Of a stretch of 64,000 bases of DNA, positions 34,653 through 44,032 are shown piece by piece. Numbering within the stretch: position 1 is the first letter of the stretch; every line of letters begins with the position of its first letter. The translations under genes were made by a program, and so were the position numbers. The stretch lies in contig NZ_WTUX01000017.1 of assembly GCF_009882975.1 (NCBI RefSeq), forward strand, positions 200,641 through 264,640. The letters are read 5' to 3'. The notes under the pieces were generated by a model. The model saw nothing but the letters and a program-made list of their open reading frames with translations, had not been told where the DNA came from and did not search any database. Source of the stretch: Maritimibacter harenae. Its GTDB lineage: Bacteria; Pseudomonadota; Alphaproteobacteria; Rhodobacterales; Rhodobacteraceae.

Positions 34653-36038
34653 TTAAGGCAGCGTACGCACCTGCGGACGCCGAATGTCGCGGGCCGGCAG
34701 GATCATCAGGTCGTGGATCGCCCAGACCAGCGCGTCGAGCCGGTCGGGGCTGCCCGCCCCCTCGTAGCCGCGGATCGTCATCTGGCACATCTGGTCCTCC
34801 AGCGCGCCCAGGCCCCGCAGATGCGACACGCGGCCCTGCTCGTAGAGCGCCGCCACCGGTTCGGCCCGCGCGGCCTTGCCCTTCGCCGCGCGCACGGCGC
34901 GGTAGGGCACCAGCGCGTCGATCTGTCGGATCACGCTCTCCACCAGGTCGCCGCCCTGGTTCACCTCGGCCACCAGCCGGTCGGCCCCGTGCCGGGCGAC
35001 CGCGTCCAGCGCAGCGCGCGCCCAGTCGGTTGGCTTGGCGGCCGAAACGCTCGCGTCCTCCAGCACCACCGCGCGCCATTGCGCCGGGGGCCCCTCGGTC
35101 AGCGCGCCCGCCACCACGATCCCGCATTCGTCCGACCCCGCGTGCCCCGTCACAGGCGGGTCGACCGCCACGACGACGCGCGTGAACGCAGGCGGCGCGT
35201 CGGTGCGCACGGCCTCCAGCCCCGCGGTGGTCCAGAGCGCCCCCTCCCGGTCCTCCAGCAGCAACCCCTCGAGCTCCTGGCGCCCGGTCCGCGTACCGCC
35301 GTAGCGCGCCTCCACCTCCTCTAGAAACCCGGGGGCGAGGTTCGCCCGGTTGGCCGCCGTCGCCGCGTGCGTCGACACCGTGGAGCGCGCACCCAGGATG
35401 GTGCGCAGGATCGCCACGTCTCGCGGCGTGGTCGTGACCACCTGGCGCGGATCGTCGCCCAGCCGCAGCGCGAACTGCAGCATGTCCCAGGCCACGTCGG
35501 CCTTCTTCCACTTGGCCAGCTCGTCCACCCAGGCCGCATCGAACTGCGGCCCGCGCAATGCTTCGGGCTCGGAGGCCGAAAAGGTCTGCGCCTCGGCCCC
35601 GTTGGGCCAGACCAGGCGCCGGCGGGTGGCCAGCCATTCGGGCCTTCGGTCGGGCGGCGAGCACGCCAGAATGCCGCTTTCGCCGAACACCATCACGTCG
35701 CGCGCCTGGTCGTATGTCTCGGCCACCAGCGCCACGCGCCGGGACCGCCCGGGATCAGAGGGCCGCGCGCCCTCGACACGGCCCCGCACCCACTCGGCGC
35801 CTGCACGCGTCTTGCCCGCCCCGCGCCCGCCGAGGATCACCCAGCTGCGCCACGCGCCCTCCGGCGGAAGCTGATGGTCCAGCGCCCAGAACTCGAACAA
35901 GAAGGGCAACGCCGCCAACGTCGCGTCGTCGAGGCCCTGCAGGACCTCAGTCCGGGTCGCTTTCGGCAGCGAGGCGATCCAACCGGCATTCAAGCGCCTG
36001 CCGCGCGTCGTCGAGGTCGAAGTCCTGGGTTTCGTCAT
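34653..36038 (-). CDS. GTA terminase large subunit (g2)
   Basis: A 461-residue packaging ATPase/nuclease. The Walker A motif is VILGGRGAGKTRAGAEW (about residues 70-86), the DEAD-like Walker B region is FDAAWVDELAKW, and the RNase H-like nuclease begins VVVAVDPPVTGHAGSDECGIVV (about 290-310). The ATG at 36038 has GAGGG upstream but lies 92 bp inside g1; a TTG at 35993 would shorten the protein by 15 residues. GTA terminases package DNA nonspecifically by a headful mechanism. Confidence 0.94.
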   Translation of the reverse strand: MTKPRTSTSTTRGRRLNAGWIASLPKATRTEVLQGLDDATLAALPFLFEFWALDHQLPPEGAWRSWVILGGRGAGKTRAGAEWVRGRVEGARPSDPGRSRRVALVAETYDQARDVMVFGESGILACSPPDRRPEWLATRRRLVWPNGAEAQTFSASEPEALRGPQFDAAWVDELAKWKKADVAWDMLQFALRLGDDPRQVVTTTPRDVAILRTILGARSTVSTHAATAANRANLAPGFLEEVEARYGGTRTGRQELEGLLLEDREGALWTTAGLEAVRTDAPPAFTRVVVAVDPPVTGHAGSDECGIVVAGALTEGPPAQWRAVVLEDASVSAAKPTDWARAALDAVARHGADRLVAEVNQGGDLVESVIRQIDALVPYRAVRAAKGKAARAEPVAALYEQGRVSHLRGLGALEDQMCQMTIRGYEGAGSPDRLDALVWAIHDLMILPARDIRRPQVRTLP

Positions 36039-36261
36039 CACCACCCTCTTTCAGGCACAAGGCATCCACGCGGCGGCGTTCTTCGAACAGGACCTGCATT
36101 GCCTTGCGCAGGTCCGACGCGCTGTCCTTCGCGGCGCGCGCCGTGTCGACCTCGCCCGCTTCAACCGCCCCGATCAGGGCGTTGAGCGCCCGCAGGGCCC
36201 GCTCGAAATGGTCGATCGCGATCCGGTGGATCGCCATGTCGTCCGTCGGCTCGTCCATCAT
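35947..36261 (-). CDS. GTA terminase small subunit (g1)
   Basis: A 104-residue, mostly helical protein from the ATG at 36261. It has a long helix ERALRALNALIGAVEAGEVDTARAAKDSASDLRKAMQVLFEERRRVDAL and an acidic C-terminus (DDETQDFDLDDARQALE, ESDPD). It occupies the first position of the cluster, where g1 of R. capsulatus encodes the small terminase, and shows the same helix-plus-acidic-tail layout. It overlaps g2 by 92 bp in another frame. Start choice among 36261, 36258 and 36285 is uncertain. Confidence 0.82.
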   Translation of the reverse strand: MMDEPTDDMAIHRIAIDHFERALRALNALIGAVEAGEVDTARAAKDSASDLRKAMQVLFEERRRVDALCLKEGGDDETQDFDLDDARQALECRLDRLAAESDPD

Positions 36262-36597
36262 GTTTCCGCCCGTTCTGCCCGCCACCCCGGCACCGCACCG
36301 AGGCCGGTCGTCATCATCCGAAGACTGTCCGAAAGGACGTCAACGGCGTGCCAAGCGGGCGTCCGCTGCATTAGGCGCCCGGGTGATTCTCCCATGATCC
36401 GCCGCTAAGCCCGTGAAACCGGTCGGTTTTCCCGAAACCATCGGCGAAAAGCCGCGATTGCGGGCCAAACAGCGCTCAGAGCCCGACAAACGGGCCGGCT
36501 TTCCCTTCCCATGACGGTGCGCCTGCTATAGTTTCCCAAAGACTTCCGGGACTTGGCCCGGGCAGGAACTGACATCGCACCGGGCAAAACACAGGCC
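36262..36597. promoter_or_regulatory. Divergent region between the GTA operon and the PilM/PilP-like gene
   Basis: This 336-bp stretch has no gene and should contain the GTA operon promoter on the minus strand, where the GTA activator GafA would act in Rhodobacter. On the plus strand TATAGT at 36527-36532 is a good -10 candidate for the gene starting at 36598, without a convincing -35. Several short GC hairpins are present but no clear symmetric operator was seen. Confidence 0.45.
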
Positions 36598-39429
36598 ATG
36601 AAGCCAAATTTCGCGCTCGACCTAACGCATGACGGGATCAGCCTTCTGTTCCGCGACAGGGGCGGCTGGGCGCGTGTCGGATCGGTCGCGCTGGACGATC
36701 CGAAGATGACGGATCATCTCAAGCAGCTGCGCGAGCTCGCCGAGGAGCTGGGCGATGGCACCGTGCGCACCAAGCTCGTGATCCCCGACAGCCAGATCCT
36801 CTACACCACGCTCGAGGCCCCCGGGCCCGACGACGTCGCCCGCGAGGTGCAGATTCGCGTGGCACTGGAGGGGATGACCCCCTACCCGGTGTCCGATCTT
36901 GTCTTCGACTGGCGCGCCGAGGGGGACGTGGCCCGCGTAGCCGTGCTCGCCAACGAGACGATGGAAGAGGCAGAAGGGTTCGCCAACCAGTTCGGCTTCA
37001 ACCCGGTCAGCTTCGCCGCCCGCCCGACGAGCGGCCAGTTTTCCGGCGAACCGTTCTTCGGCAAGACCCGGTCGGCCGCGCGCATCCTCGGCTCGAACGA
37101 AAAGGTGGTGCCGGACGCGACCCCGGTGCCGCGCAATCCCCGCCAGCTCGACCTGCCGGGCGCCCCCGTGGCCGAAAGCGCGCCGCCCGAGCCGCCGCAG
37201 CCGGCCCCCGGCCCGATGGAGCCGCCCGCGCAAGCGGAGGCCGAGGTCGACCCGGCACCGGCGGCACCCGAGACGGAAAAGCCGGCGACCCCGCCGGAGC
37301 CTTCCGAGCCCAAGACAGAGAAACCCGCCGCCTCGCCGAAACCGGCGCAGCCCAAGGCCCCGGCGGCTTCGCGCAAGGCCCGTGCATCGTCCGAGGCCCC
37401 GGTGCTCGCCCCCTTCCCGCCGACGCCGGACGACCCGGCCGAGGGCGCCACCCCGACCTATCGCCCGGTCACGCGGACCGAACCGGGGACCACGCCCCCA
37501 CCGCCCAAGCGGCCCAACGGCGCGGCCCCGCTCCGGGCCGACAATTCAGCCCCCGACGCCTCTGATGCGCCTCCCGCGCCCAAGGCCGCGCCTGCGCCTG
37601 CGGTCGACGCCCCGGCCTTTTCCTCGCGCCGGAGCGAACCGGCCACGGCGGAAGAGACGCCGCAGGTGACTCCGGAACCGGCCGCACCGGCACCCGAACC
37701 CGAAGCCCCCAAGGCCAAGGTCGCGGCGCCCGCCGCCCCGCAACCGGAGACCCCGGCCCAGCCGGAGGCCAAGACCGAGACGCCCAAGAAAACGCCGCCG
37801 GTCATCGACGACACCGGCCCCGGCCCCCGCATCCTGAGCGGAGAAGCCGAAACCCGCCGCCAGGCGATGGCCCGCGCCCTTGGCGCGTCGAACGACCAGC
37901 CGGAGAAGGCCAACGGGCTCCTGTCGCGCGTCACCACGGGGCTCGGCGGCATCAGCGCCGCCACCAACGGCCGGTTCAAGCGGCTGCGCACGAAGGAAGA
38001 GACGGAAGGTGCGCCCGCGCTCGACGCGGCCCCGGTTCCACCGAAACCTGCGAAAGAGCCCAAACCGGCGAAGGAGCCCAAGCCGGAAAAGGCGGCCAAG
38101 ACCGACAAGCCCGCCGGACGCTTCAAGCGCAAGCCCAAGACCGAGGAGCCCGATCCTCGCGCCAAGGAAGCCGAGGCGCTCACGGTCTTTGGCGCGCGCC
38201 AGGCGCAGGCCTACGACCGTGGCCGTCCCCGCTACCTCGGCCTGATCCTGACGCTGGTGCTGCTTCTGCTGATGGCCGCCGCGGCGCTCTGGTCCACCGT
38301 ATTCCTGGGCGACGAAGAGGTCGCGCTCTTCAACCCCGGTACCCCCGACGACATCGTCACCGAAGAGGCCCCCGCAGCCGAGCCCGCCCCCGAGGAGACG
38401 CCGGAGCCCGAAACCGCGAGCGTCCTTTCGGTCGAAGAGGCCGAGGCACAATATGCCGTGACCGGCGTCTACCAGCGCGCGCCGGAAGCGCTTGGCGAGC
38501 CCGAAACGGCGGCGGGCGACGAAGTCTACGTTGCCTCGATCGACCCCACGGTCGAAGCCACGGATGCCGTCGCGCTGCCTGCGACCCCGCGTCTTGCCGC
38601 GCCCACGGACACCGCCATTCCGCCGCCGCCGCCCGGCACGACATTCGACCTCAACGATGAGGGTCTCGTGGTCGCGACGCCGGATGGTGCCGTGTCACCC
38701 ACCGGCGTGATCGTCACCCGGGGACGCCCGCCCGTGGTGCCCGCGCCACGCCCCGCCAACCTCGTGCCCGAACAGGCCGAAACGCAGGACGACGCCGCGC
38801 TCGATCTGCCGCGCCTCGACCCGCGGGAGCGGCCCGAGAACCTGAACGAGCTGGCTGAACGCGCACGGCTCGGCGGCCAGACCCGCGAAGAGTTGGCCGC
38901 GCTGCGTCCACCCAAGCGGCCCGAGGACCTCGCCGCCAGCATCGCGGAAGAAGAGGAAGCCGACTTGGCCGAAGCCGAGGCCCTCAACGACTCGATCGAG
39001 GACGCGGTGGCCGAGATCGCCATCGTCGACCCGACCGAGCTCGCCGTCGAAGCCTCGCGGCGCCCCGAAGACAAGCCGTCGAACTTCTCCGCCGTGGTCG
39101 CAGCCGCGCGCGAGCAGGAGGACAACTCGGACGGCAGCCAGGTCGTCGCGGCGGCCGCACGGCCCCAGCCGAGCATTCCCACGGCCGCCTCGGTCGCACG
39201 CACGGCCACGATGAAGAACGCGCTCAACCTGCGCGACCTCAACCTGATCGGCATCTACGGCTCGTCCGCCTCGCGCCGCGCGCTCGTGCGCATGGGCAAC
39301 GGGCGCTACGTGAAGGTCTCGGTCGGGGACCGGCTGGACGGTGGCCGCGTCGTCGCCATAGACGACAGCCGCCTGGTCTACCAGAAAGGCAACCGCCAGC
39401 TCGCGCTCGAGGTTCTGCCGCTCGGCTGA
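36598..39429 (+). CDS. Large bitopic protein with PilM/GspL-like N-terminus and PilP/GspC-like C-terminus
   Basis: A 943-residue protein. Residues 1-~150 (MKPNFALDLTHDGISLLFRD; KLVIPDSQILYTT; VRFALEG-like QIRVALEGMTPYPVSDLVFDW) resemble the actin-like fold of PilM/GspL. Residues ~170-540 are a Pro/Ala/Glu/Lys-rich linker. A single transmembrane helix (LILTLVLLLLMAAAALWSTV) lies near 545-570. A second acidic linker leads to a ~65-residue C-terminal domain (LIGIYGSSASRRALVRMGNG, VGDRLDGGRVVAIDDSRLVYQ) resembling PilP/GspC homology regions. The layout suggests a cytoplasmic domain coupled through the membrane to a periplasmic one. It is divergent from the GTA operon. Start at 36598 gives the conserved N-terminus. 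Confidence 0.7.
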   Translation: MKPNFALDLTHDGISLLFRDRGGWARVGSVALDDPKMTDHLKQLRELAEELGDGTVRTKLVIPDSQILYTTLEAPGPDDVAREVQIRVALEGMTPYPVSDLVFDWRAEGDVARVAVLANETMEEAEGFANQFGFNPVSFAARPTSGQFSGEPFFGKTRSAARILGSNEKVVPDATPVPRNPRQLDLPGAPVAESAPPEPPQPAPGPMEPPAQAEAEVDPAPAAPETEKPATPPEPSEPKTEKPAASPKPAQPKAPAASRKARASSEAPVLAPFPPTPDDPAEGATPTYRPVTRTEPGTTPPPPKRPNGAAPLRADNSAPDASDAPPAPKAAPAPAVDAPAFSSRRSEPATAEETPQVTPEPAAPAPEPEAPKAKVAAPAAPQPETPAQPEAKTETPKKTPPVIDDTGPGPRILSGEAETRRQAMARALGASNDQPEKANGLLSRVTTGLGGISAATNGRFKRLRTKEETEGAPALDAAPVPPKPAKEPKPAKEPKPEKAAKTDKPAGRFKRKPKTEEPDPRAKEAEALTVFGARQAQAYDRGRPRYLGLILTLVLLLLMAAAALWSTVFLGDEEVALFNPGTPDDIVTEEAPAAEPAPEETPEPETASVLSVEEAEAQYAVTGVYQRAPEALGEPETAAGDEVYVASIDPTVEATDAVALPATPRLAAPTDTAIPPPPPGTTFDLNDEGLVVATPDGAVSPTGVIVTRGRPPVVPAPRPANLVPEQAETQDDAALDLPRLDPRERPENLNELAERARLGGQTREELAALRPPKRPEDLAASIAEEEEADLAEAEALNDSIEDAVAEIAIVDPTELAVEASRRPEDKPSNFSAVVAAAREQEDNSDGSQVVAAAARPQPSIPTAASVARTATMKNALNLRDLNLIGIYGSSASRRALVRMGNGRYVKVSVGDRLDGGRVVAIDDSRLVYQKGNRQLALEVLPLG

Positions 39430-39559
39430 GGCACGCTGACCGCCAGTCAAGGGACTTCCGGGACCCGATCGGCGAAAGGCCCACGCGATCCCGCATTTGC
39501 CCCCCGATCACGCCGAAGCTCCATTGCCATTCCCCGGCGCCGTTGCGAATATCGGGATC

Positions 39560-41467
39560 ATGGAAACGTTCCTGCTCAATGCGACCATCTATCTCGGCGC
39601 GGCGGTCATCGCCGTGCCGATCGCCGCGCGCCTCGGGCTGGGCTCGGTGCTGGGCTACCTCGTCGCCGGCCTCCTGATCGGTCCGATCACCGGAATCGAC
39701 GGCGGCGGGACCGAGGGGCTGATGCACTTCGCCGAGTTCGGCGTCGTCATGATGCTTTTCCTCATCGGGCTGGAGCTGGACCCGGGCGCCCTGTGGGACA
39801 TGCGCCACAGGCTGATGGGACTGGGCGGCCTCCAGGTGCTTCTGACCACCGGCGTCGTGACCGGTGGCGTCATGCTCATGGGCGAAAGCTGGCAGGTCGC
39901 ACTCGCCGTGGGCCTGATGCTTGCCTTAAGTTCGACGGCTATCGTTCTGCAAACGCTCACGGAAAAGGGCTTGATGCAATCGGCCGGCGGGCGCTCCAGC
40001 TTCTCGGTCCTGCTCACCCAGGACATCGCGGTCATCCCGATGCTCCTGATCGTGCCCTTCCTGGCCACCGGCGCGGCCCACCACGGCGGCGAGGATCACG
40101 GCGCGGTCTCCATCGTCGAGGGTCTGCCGGGCTGGGCCGTGGCGCTCGTCACGTTGGGCGCGGTCGCGATCATCGTGCTGGGCGGCCGTTACCTCGCCCG
40201 CCCGCTCTTCCGCTTCATCGAAAGCGCACGCCTGCGCGAAATGTACACCGCCGTCGCGTTGCTGATCGTCGTGGGCATCGCGACGCTGATGAACATGGTC
40301 GGCCTCTCGCCCGCCCTGGGCGCCTTCCTCGCCGGCGTGATGCTCGCCAACTCCGAGTTCCGCCATGAACTCGAGACCGACATCGAGCCCTTCAAGGGCC
40401 TGCTCCTCGGGCTCTTCTTCATCACCGTGGGCGCGGGCATGGACGTGGCCGGTTTCATCGCCGACCCGATCCGCCTGATCGCGCTCGCCGCCCTCCTGAT
40501 GGTCGCCAAGGCCACGATCCTCGCTGGGCTCGGCTACCTGTTCGGGCTCAGGCGGCGCAACCTGTGGCTTTTCACCCTGGGCCTCGCCCAGGCCGGCGAA
40601 TTCGGCTTCCTGCTCGTCACCTTTTCGCTCCAGCAAGGCGTCATCGGCAATGCCATCGCGCAGGACGTGCTGACCGTCATCGCGCTCTCGATGCTGCTCA
40701 CCCCCCTCGCCTTCATCGGGTACGAGTTCTACTCGCGCCGCTCCGCCGAGCGTGCCGAGACCCACGAAGAGGACGAGATCGAGGAACAGACCAGCAGCGT
40801 GATCATCGTCGGCATCGGCCGCTTCGGCCAGGTGGTGAACCGGCTTGTGCGTTCGGTCGGGTTCAAGACGACCGTGCTCGACAACAACCTCCAGACCGTC
40901 CAGATGATGCGCAAGTTCGGGGTGAAGGGCTTCTTTGGCGACCCGACGCGCCCCGACCTGCTCAAAGCCGCCGGTCTCGACACGGCCAAAGTGCTCGTCG
41001 TCGCGGTCAACAACCCCGAGGCCTGCACCAAGATCGTGGCCCATGCCCGCGCAAAGCGTCCGGACCTCCACATCATCGCGCGCGCCCGCGACCGCACCCA
41101 TGTCTACGGGCTCTACCAGGCGGGCGCGAACGACATCGTGCGCGAGATGTTCGACTCCTCGCTGCGCGTCGGGCGTTACGTGCTGGAGAACATCGGCCTG
41201 TCCGAGTTCGAGGCGAACGAAGCGGAGCGCATGTTCTACAAGCACGACCGCCACATGATCCGCGAACTCGCGAATTACTGGGATCCCAACCTGCGCGCCG
41301 ACGAGAACGAGGCCTACCGCGAACGCGCCATCGCGCTCGACCGTGACATGGAAAGCGCCATGCTGACCCAGCTCCTCGCCTCCGACCAGGACCCCAAGCC
41401 CAGCCGGGACGACGACAAGGAAGACGATGACGGCGACGGCGGGCCGGAGGCCCGCAAGGCCTCCTAA
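39560..41467 (+). CDS. CPA2-type cation:proton antiporter with TrkA-N domain (KefB/KefC-like)
   Basis: A 635-residue protein. Residues 1-~390 hold about twelve transmembrane helices of the CPA2 antiporter fold, with [14 protein letters not shown] and [15 protein letters not shown] in the expected places. A cytoplasmic TrkA-N Rossmann domain follows ([21 protein letters not shown] from about residue 413; [13 protein letters not shown]). The C-terminus is acidic ([12 protein letters not shown]). The family exchanges K+ (or Na+) for protons and is gated by nucleotides or glutathione adducts. The ATG at 39560 begins directly at the first helix. Its stop overlaps that of cobT on the other strand by 3 bp. 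Confidence 0.9.
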   Translation: METFLLNATIYLGAAVIAVPIAARLGLGSVLGYLVAGLLIGPITGIDGGGTEGLMHFAEFGVVMMLFLIGLELDPGALWDMRHRLMGLGGLQVLLTTGVVTGGVMLMGESWQVALAVGLMLALSSTAIVLQTLTEKGLMQSAGGRSSFSVLLTQDIAVIPMLLIVPFLATGAAHHGGEDHGAVSIVEGLPGWAVALVTLGAVAIIVLGGRYLARPLFRFIESARLREMYTAVALLIVVGIATLMNMVGLSPALGAFLAGVMLANSEFRHELETDIEPFKGLLLGLFFITVGAGMDVAGFIADPIRLIALAALLMVAKATILAGLGYLFGLRRRNLWLFTLGLAQAGEFGFLLVTFSLQQGVIGNAIAQDVLTVIALSMLLTPLAFIGYEFYSRRSAERAETHEEDEIEEQTSSVIIVGIGRFGQVVNRLVRSVGFKTTVLDNNLQTVQMMRKFGVKGFFGDPTRPDLLKAAGLDTAKVLVVAVNNPEACTKIVAHARAKRPDLHIIARARDRTHVYGLYQAGANDIVREMFDSSLRVGRYVLENIGLSEFEANEAERMFYKHDRHMIRELANYWDPNLRADENEAYRERAIALDRDMESAMLTQLLASDQDPKPSRDDDKEDDDGDGGPEARKAS

Positions 41468-42480
41468 CCGTCGGAAACGCCGGCTTCCGCGAAGGTGGCC
41501 ATGCCGGAATGGGTGGCCACGGCGCCCTTGAGCACGCCGATGGCCAGCGCCGCGCCGGAGCCTTCGCCCAGCCGCATGCCAAGCGACAGAAGCGGGTCCT
41601 TGCCCAGCTCCGCCAGCACCTGCGCATGCGCGGCTTCCGCCGACACGTGCCCGGCGACCGCGTGGTCGAGCGCTCCGGGCGCGACCTTTTCAAGGCAGGC
41701 GGCCGCGACCGAACAGATGAAACCGTCAAGGATCACCGGGATGCGCTCGACCCGCGCCCGCGCGATCGCGCCGGCCATCGCGGCCACTTCCCGGCCGCCC
41801 AGGCATCGCAGCGCCTCGAGCCCGTCGCGCCCCGCGCCGGCGTTGGCCTCGAGCCCCTCGGCCACCACGAGCGCCTTCACCGCGAGCCCGGCCTCGTCCA
41901 CGCCGGTGCCGCGTCCGACCCAATCGCCCGGCGTGCCGCCGAAAAGCGCATGGGCGATCGCGGCGGCAGAGGTGGTGTTGCCGATGCCCATCTCGCCTGT
42001 GACGAACAGGTCGGCCCGGGGGTTCACCGCCTCCCAGCCGACCGAAAGCGCCTCGATCACCTCGTCCTCGCGCATCGCGGGGCCCTGGGTGAAATCGGCG
42101 GTGGGCCGGTCGAGCGACAGCGCGTGCACGTCCATCTTCGCCCCGAACGCCTCGGCGAGCTGGTTGATCGCCGCGCCCCCCGCTTCGAAATTCGCGACCA
42201 TCTGCGCGGTCACGTCGGCGGGAAACGCCGAGACGCCACGCGCGGTCACGCCGTGATTGCCGGCGAAGACCACCACCTGCGGCGCCTCGATCCGAGGCCG
42301 CGCGTCACCGCGCCAGCCCGCGCACCAGATCGCCAGCTCCTCGAGCCGCCCAAGCGCCCCCGGCGGCTTGGTCAGCGCGCCGTTGCGCGCCCAGGCCGCG
42401 TCTGTCGCGGCCGCGTCCGGCGCGGGGAGATCCTGAAGGATCGCCCGGAACTCCTCGAGCGTGGCGAAGGGGGTGGTCAT
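41464..42480 (-). CDS. cobT: Nicotinate-nucleotide-dimethylbenzimidazole phosphoribosyltransferase
   Basis: A 338-residue CobT that activates dimethylbenzimidazole to alpha-ribazole phosphate for cobalamin. Recognisable parts are [59 protein letters not shown] and [17 protein letters not shown]. The glutamate in the C-terminal half that acts as base is in the expected [11 protein letters not shown] segment. AGGAGACG precedes the ATG at 42480. It is divergent from cobS, with a 72-bp region between the starts; the two enzymes act in consecutive steps. A longer in-frame ORF upstream is antisense to cobS and rejected. Confidence 0.95.
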   Translation of the reverse strand: MTTPFATLEEFRAILQDLPAPDAAATDAAWARNGALTKPPGALGRLEELAIWCAGWRGDARPRIEAPQVVVFAGNHGVTARGVSAFPADVTAQMVANFEAGGAAINQLAEAFGAKMDVHALSLDRPTADFTQGPAMREDEVIEALSVGWEAVNPRADLFVTGEMGIGNTTSAAAIAHALFGGTPGDWVGRGTGVDEAGLAVKALVVAEGLEANAGAGRDGLEALRCLGGREVAAMAGAIARARVERIPVILDGFICSVAAACLEKVAPGALDHAVAGHVSAEAAHAQVLAELGKDPLLSLGMRLGEGSGAALAIGVLKGAVATHSGMATFAEAGVSDG

Positions 42481-42552
42481 GGGGCGTCTCCTGTTGATCC
42501 GGTCTGCGCGAAGGCTTACCGAGATTGTGTCTTTGAGAACAGGACGAAAGTC

Positions 42553-43308
42553 ATGGCCCGCACCGACCCAATCGCACAGCCGGGCGACATCGCCGTCGCG
42601 CTCGCCCTCCTGACCCGCCTGCCCGTCTCCGCCGACCATGCGCGCGGGGCGCACGCCTCCTGGGCGTGGCCGTTGGCCGGGCTCGCGGTGGGGCTTGGCG
42701 CGGCGGTGGTGGGCGGCCTCGGCCTGTGGCTCGGCCTGCCCGCCGCGCTGACGGCGGTCGCCATCCTGCTTACGCAGGTGATGCTGACCGGCGGGCTGCA
42801 CGAGGATGGGTTGGCCGATATCGCGGACGGCTTCTGGGGCGGGCACGAAAAGGCGCGCAGGCTCGAAATCATGAAGGACAGCCGCGTGGGCAGTTATGGC
42901 GTCATCGCGCTGTGCCTGTCGCTGCTCGCCCGCTGGGCGGCTCTCACGGCGCTCCTGTCGGTGGGCGGCATCGCCTGGGCGCTGATCGCCGTGGGCCTGC
43001 TGTCGCGCGCGCCGATGCCGGTGCTCATGGCCGCGATGCCCAACGCACGGGGACAGGGCCTGTCCGCGCAGGTGGGCCAGCCCGGGCAGCCGACAGCGAC
43101 CCTTGCCGTGATCATCGCGATCCTCGGGGCCTTCTTCTGCCTGGGCGCCGGCGCGCTCGCCCCGATCCTGTGGGCGACGCTCGCGACCATCGCGCTGGCC
43201 GGGATCGCCAAGGCCAAGATCGGCGGGCAGACCGGCGACGTGCTGGGGGCGAGCCAGCAACTGGCCGAGATCGCCGCACTCGCCGCGCTCACGGCCACTC
43301 TGGCATGA
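42553..43308 (+). CDS. cobS: Adenosylcobinamide-GDP ribazoletransferase
   Basis: A 251-residue inner-membrane enzyme joining adenosylcobinamide-GDP and alpha-ribazole. The cytoplasmic motif [38 protein letters not shown] (shown as [16 protein letters not shown] and KDSRVGSYG) is diagnostic; six or so hydrophobic helices surround it. AGGA lies eight bases before the start. It ends just before a hairpin that serves carD on the opposite strand. Confidence 0.95.
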   Translation: MARTDPIAQPGDIAVALALLTRLPVSADHARGAHASWAWPLAGLAVGLGAAVVGGLGLWLGLPAALTAVAILLTQVMLTGGLHEDGLADIADGFWGGHEKARRLEIMKDSRVGSYGVIALCLSLLARWAALTALLSVGGIAWALIAVGLLSRAPMPVLMAAMPNARGQGLSAQVGQPGQPTATLAVIIAILGAFFCLGAGALAPILWATLATIALAGIAKAKIGGQTGDVLGASQQLAEIAALAALTATLA

Positions 43309-43336
43309 AAAAACCGCCGTCCCGGAAGGACGGCGG
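43308..43336 (-). terminator. Terminator of carD
   Basis: CCGCCGTCC and GGACGGCGG form a 9-bp perfect stem with a 5-base loop; on the minus strand it ends in TTTTTT. It lies 26 bp beyond the carD stop and abuts the cobS stop, where it may also help in the other direction. Confidence 0.85.
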
Positions 43337-43362
43337 CCTTGAATTCTAACGGCGGGGGCCGA

Positions 43363-43872
43363 TCAGGCGGCGCGCGAGGTCAGGACGTCGTCGACCTTCG
43401 CCTGTGCCGCGGCCTCGTCGCCCCCGGACACGGCAGCCACTTCGCGGGTCAGACGCTCCAGCGCCGCTTCGTAAAGCTGACGTTCGGAATAGCTCTGCTC
43501 ACGCTGATCGTCGTTGCGATGCAGGTCGCGCACCACTTCGGCGATCGAGATCAGGTCGCCCGAGTTGATCTTCTGTTCGTATTCCTGCGCCCGGCGCGAC
43601 CACATGGCGCGCTTCACGCGGGCCTTGCCCTTGAGCGTGTCCATCGCCTTCGACACGACGTCCGGCGACGACAGGCTGCGCATGCCCACTTCGGTTGCCT
43701 TGTTCGTCGGCACCCGCAGCGTCATCTTGTCCTTCTCGAAGGAGATGACGAAGAGTTCCAGCGTCAGCCCGGCGACTTCCTGCTCCTCGATCGAAACGAT
43801 CTGTCCGACCCCGTGTGCGGGGTAGACCACGTACTCATTCGGACGGAAATCAAGCTTCTTGGCTTTGCTCAT
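43363..43872 (-). CDS. carD: CarD-family transcription regulator
   Basis: A 169-residue protein. The N-terminal RNA polymerase-interacting domain (NEYVVYPAHGVGQIVSIEEQEVAG, LELFVISFEKDKMTLRVPTNKA) is followed by a helical DNA-binding domain (KRAMWSRRAQEYEQKINSGDL, ERQLYEAALERL). CarD binds the polymerase beta subunit and stabilises open promoter complexes, affecting rRNA and other promoters. The ATG at 43872 has AAAGGA upstream; the in-frame extension upstream passes through a terminator-like hairpin and is cysteine-rich, so it is not coding. Single gene with its own promoter and terminator. Confidence 0.93.
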   Translation of the reverse strand: MSKAKKLDFRPNEYVVYPAHGVGQIVSIEEQEVAGLTLELFVISFEKDKMTLRVPTNKATEVGMRSLSSPDVVSKAMDTLKGKARVKRAMWSRRAQEYEQKINSGDLISIAEVVRDLHRNDDQREQSYSERQLYEAALERLTREVAAVSGGDEAAAQAKVDDVLTSRAA

Positions 43873-43910
43873 CGGTTTTGTTCCTTTCAGCACCTCGCAG
43901 CCCCAGCGAC

Positions 43911-43952
43911 AAAAAAACGTGCCGTGCGGGGGTCTTGTCCCCCACAACGCAC
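43911..43952 (-). terminator. Terminator-like hairpin in the carD leader (candidate attenuator)
   Basis: On the minus strand, GTGC...GGGGG-ACAAGA-CCCCC...GCAC folds into a hairpin with an internal mismatch and is followed directly by TTTTTTT. It ends 38 bp before the carD start and lies about 75 bp downstream of the predicted transcription start. A terminator inside a 5' leader implies control by read-through. Confidence 0.55.
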
Positions 43953-44032
43953 TGAATTGTCTGCATATCGGGCACGCCCAGAATAACCCCCACTGAGCGC
44001 TGGTCAGGTTCCATTGTTCACAGCGAAGTTCT

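Noticed and set aside
22493-36261. Ordinary integrated prophage
   Set aside because: No integrase, repressor, replication or lysis genes and no att-like repeats were seen; gene content and order are those of a GTA.
41464-41467. Overlapping stop codons of the antiporter and cobT genes
   Set aside because: A CTAA overlap of convergent stops is common in compact genomes and needs no special explanation.
42481-43260. Upstream extension of cobT
   Set aside because: Antisense to cobS and without similarity; the ATG at 42480 has AGGAG and gives the conserved N-terminus.
43873-43947. N-terminal extension of CarD
   Set aside because: The in-frame extension begins with TTG and passes through the terminator-like hairpin and T-run; the AAAGGA-preceded ATG at 43872 gives the family N-terminus.
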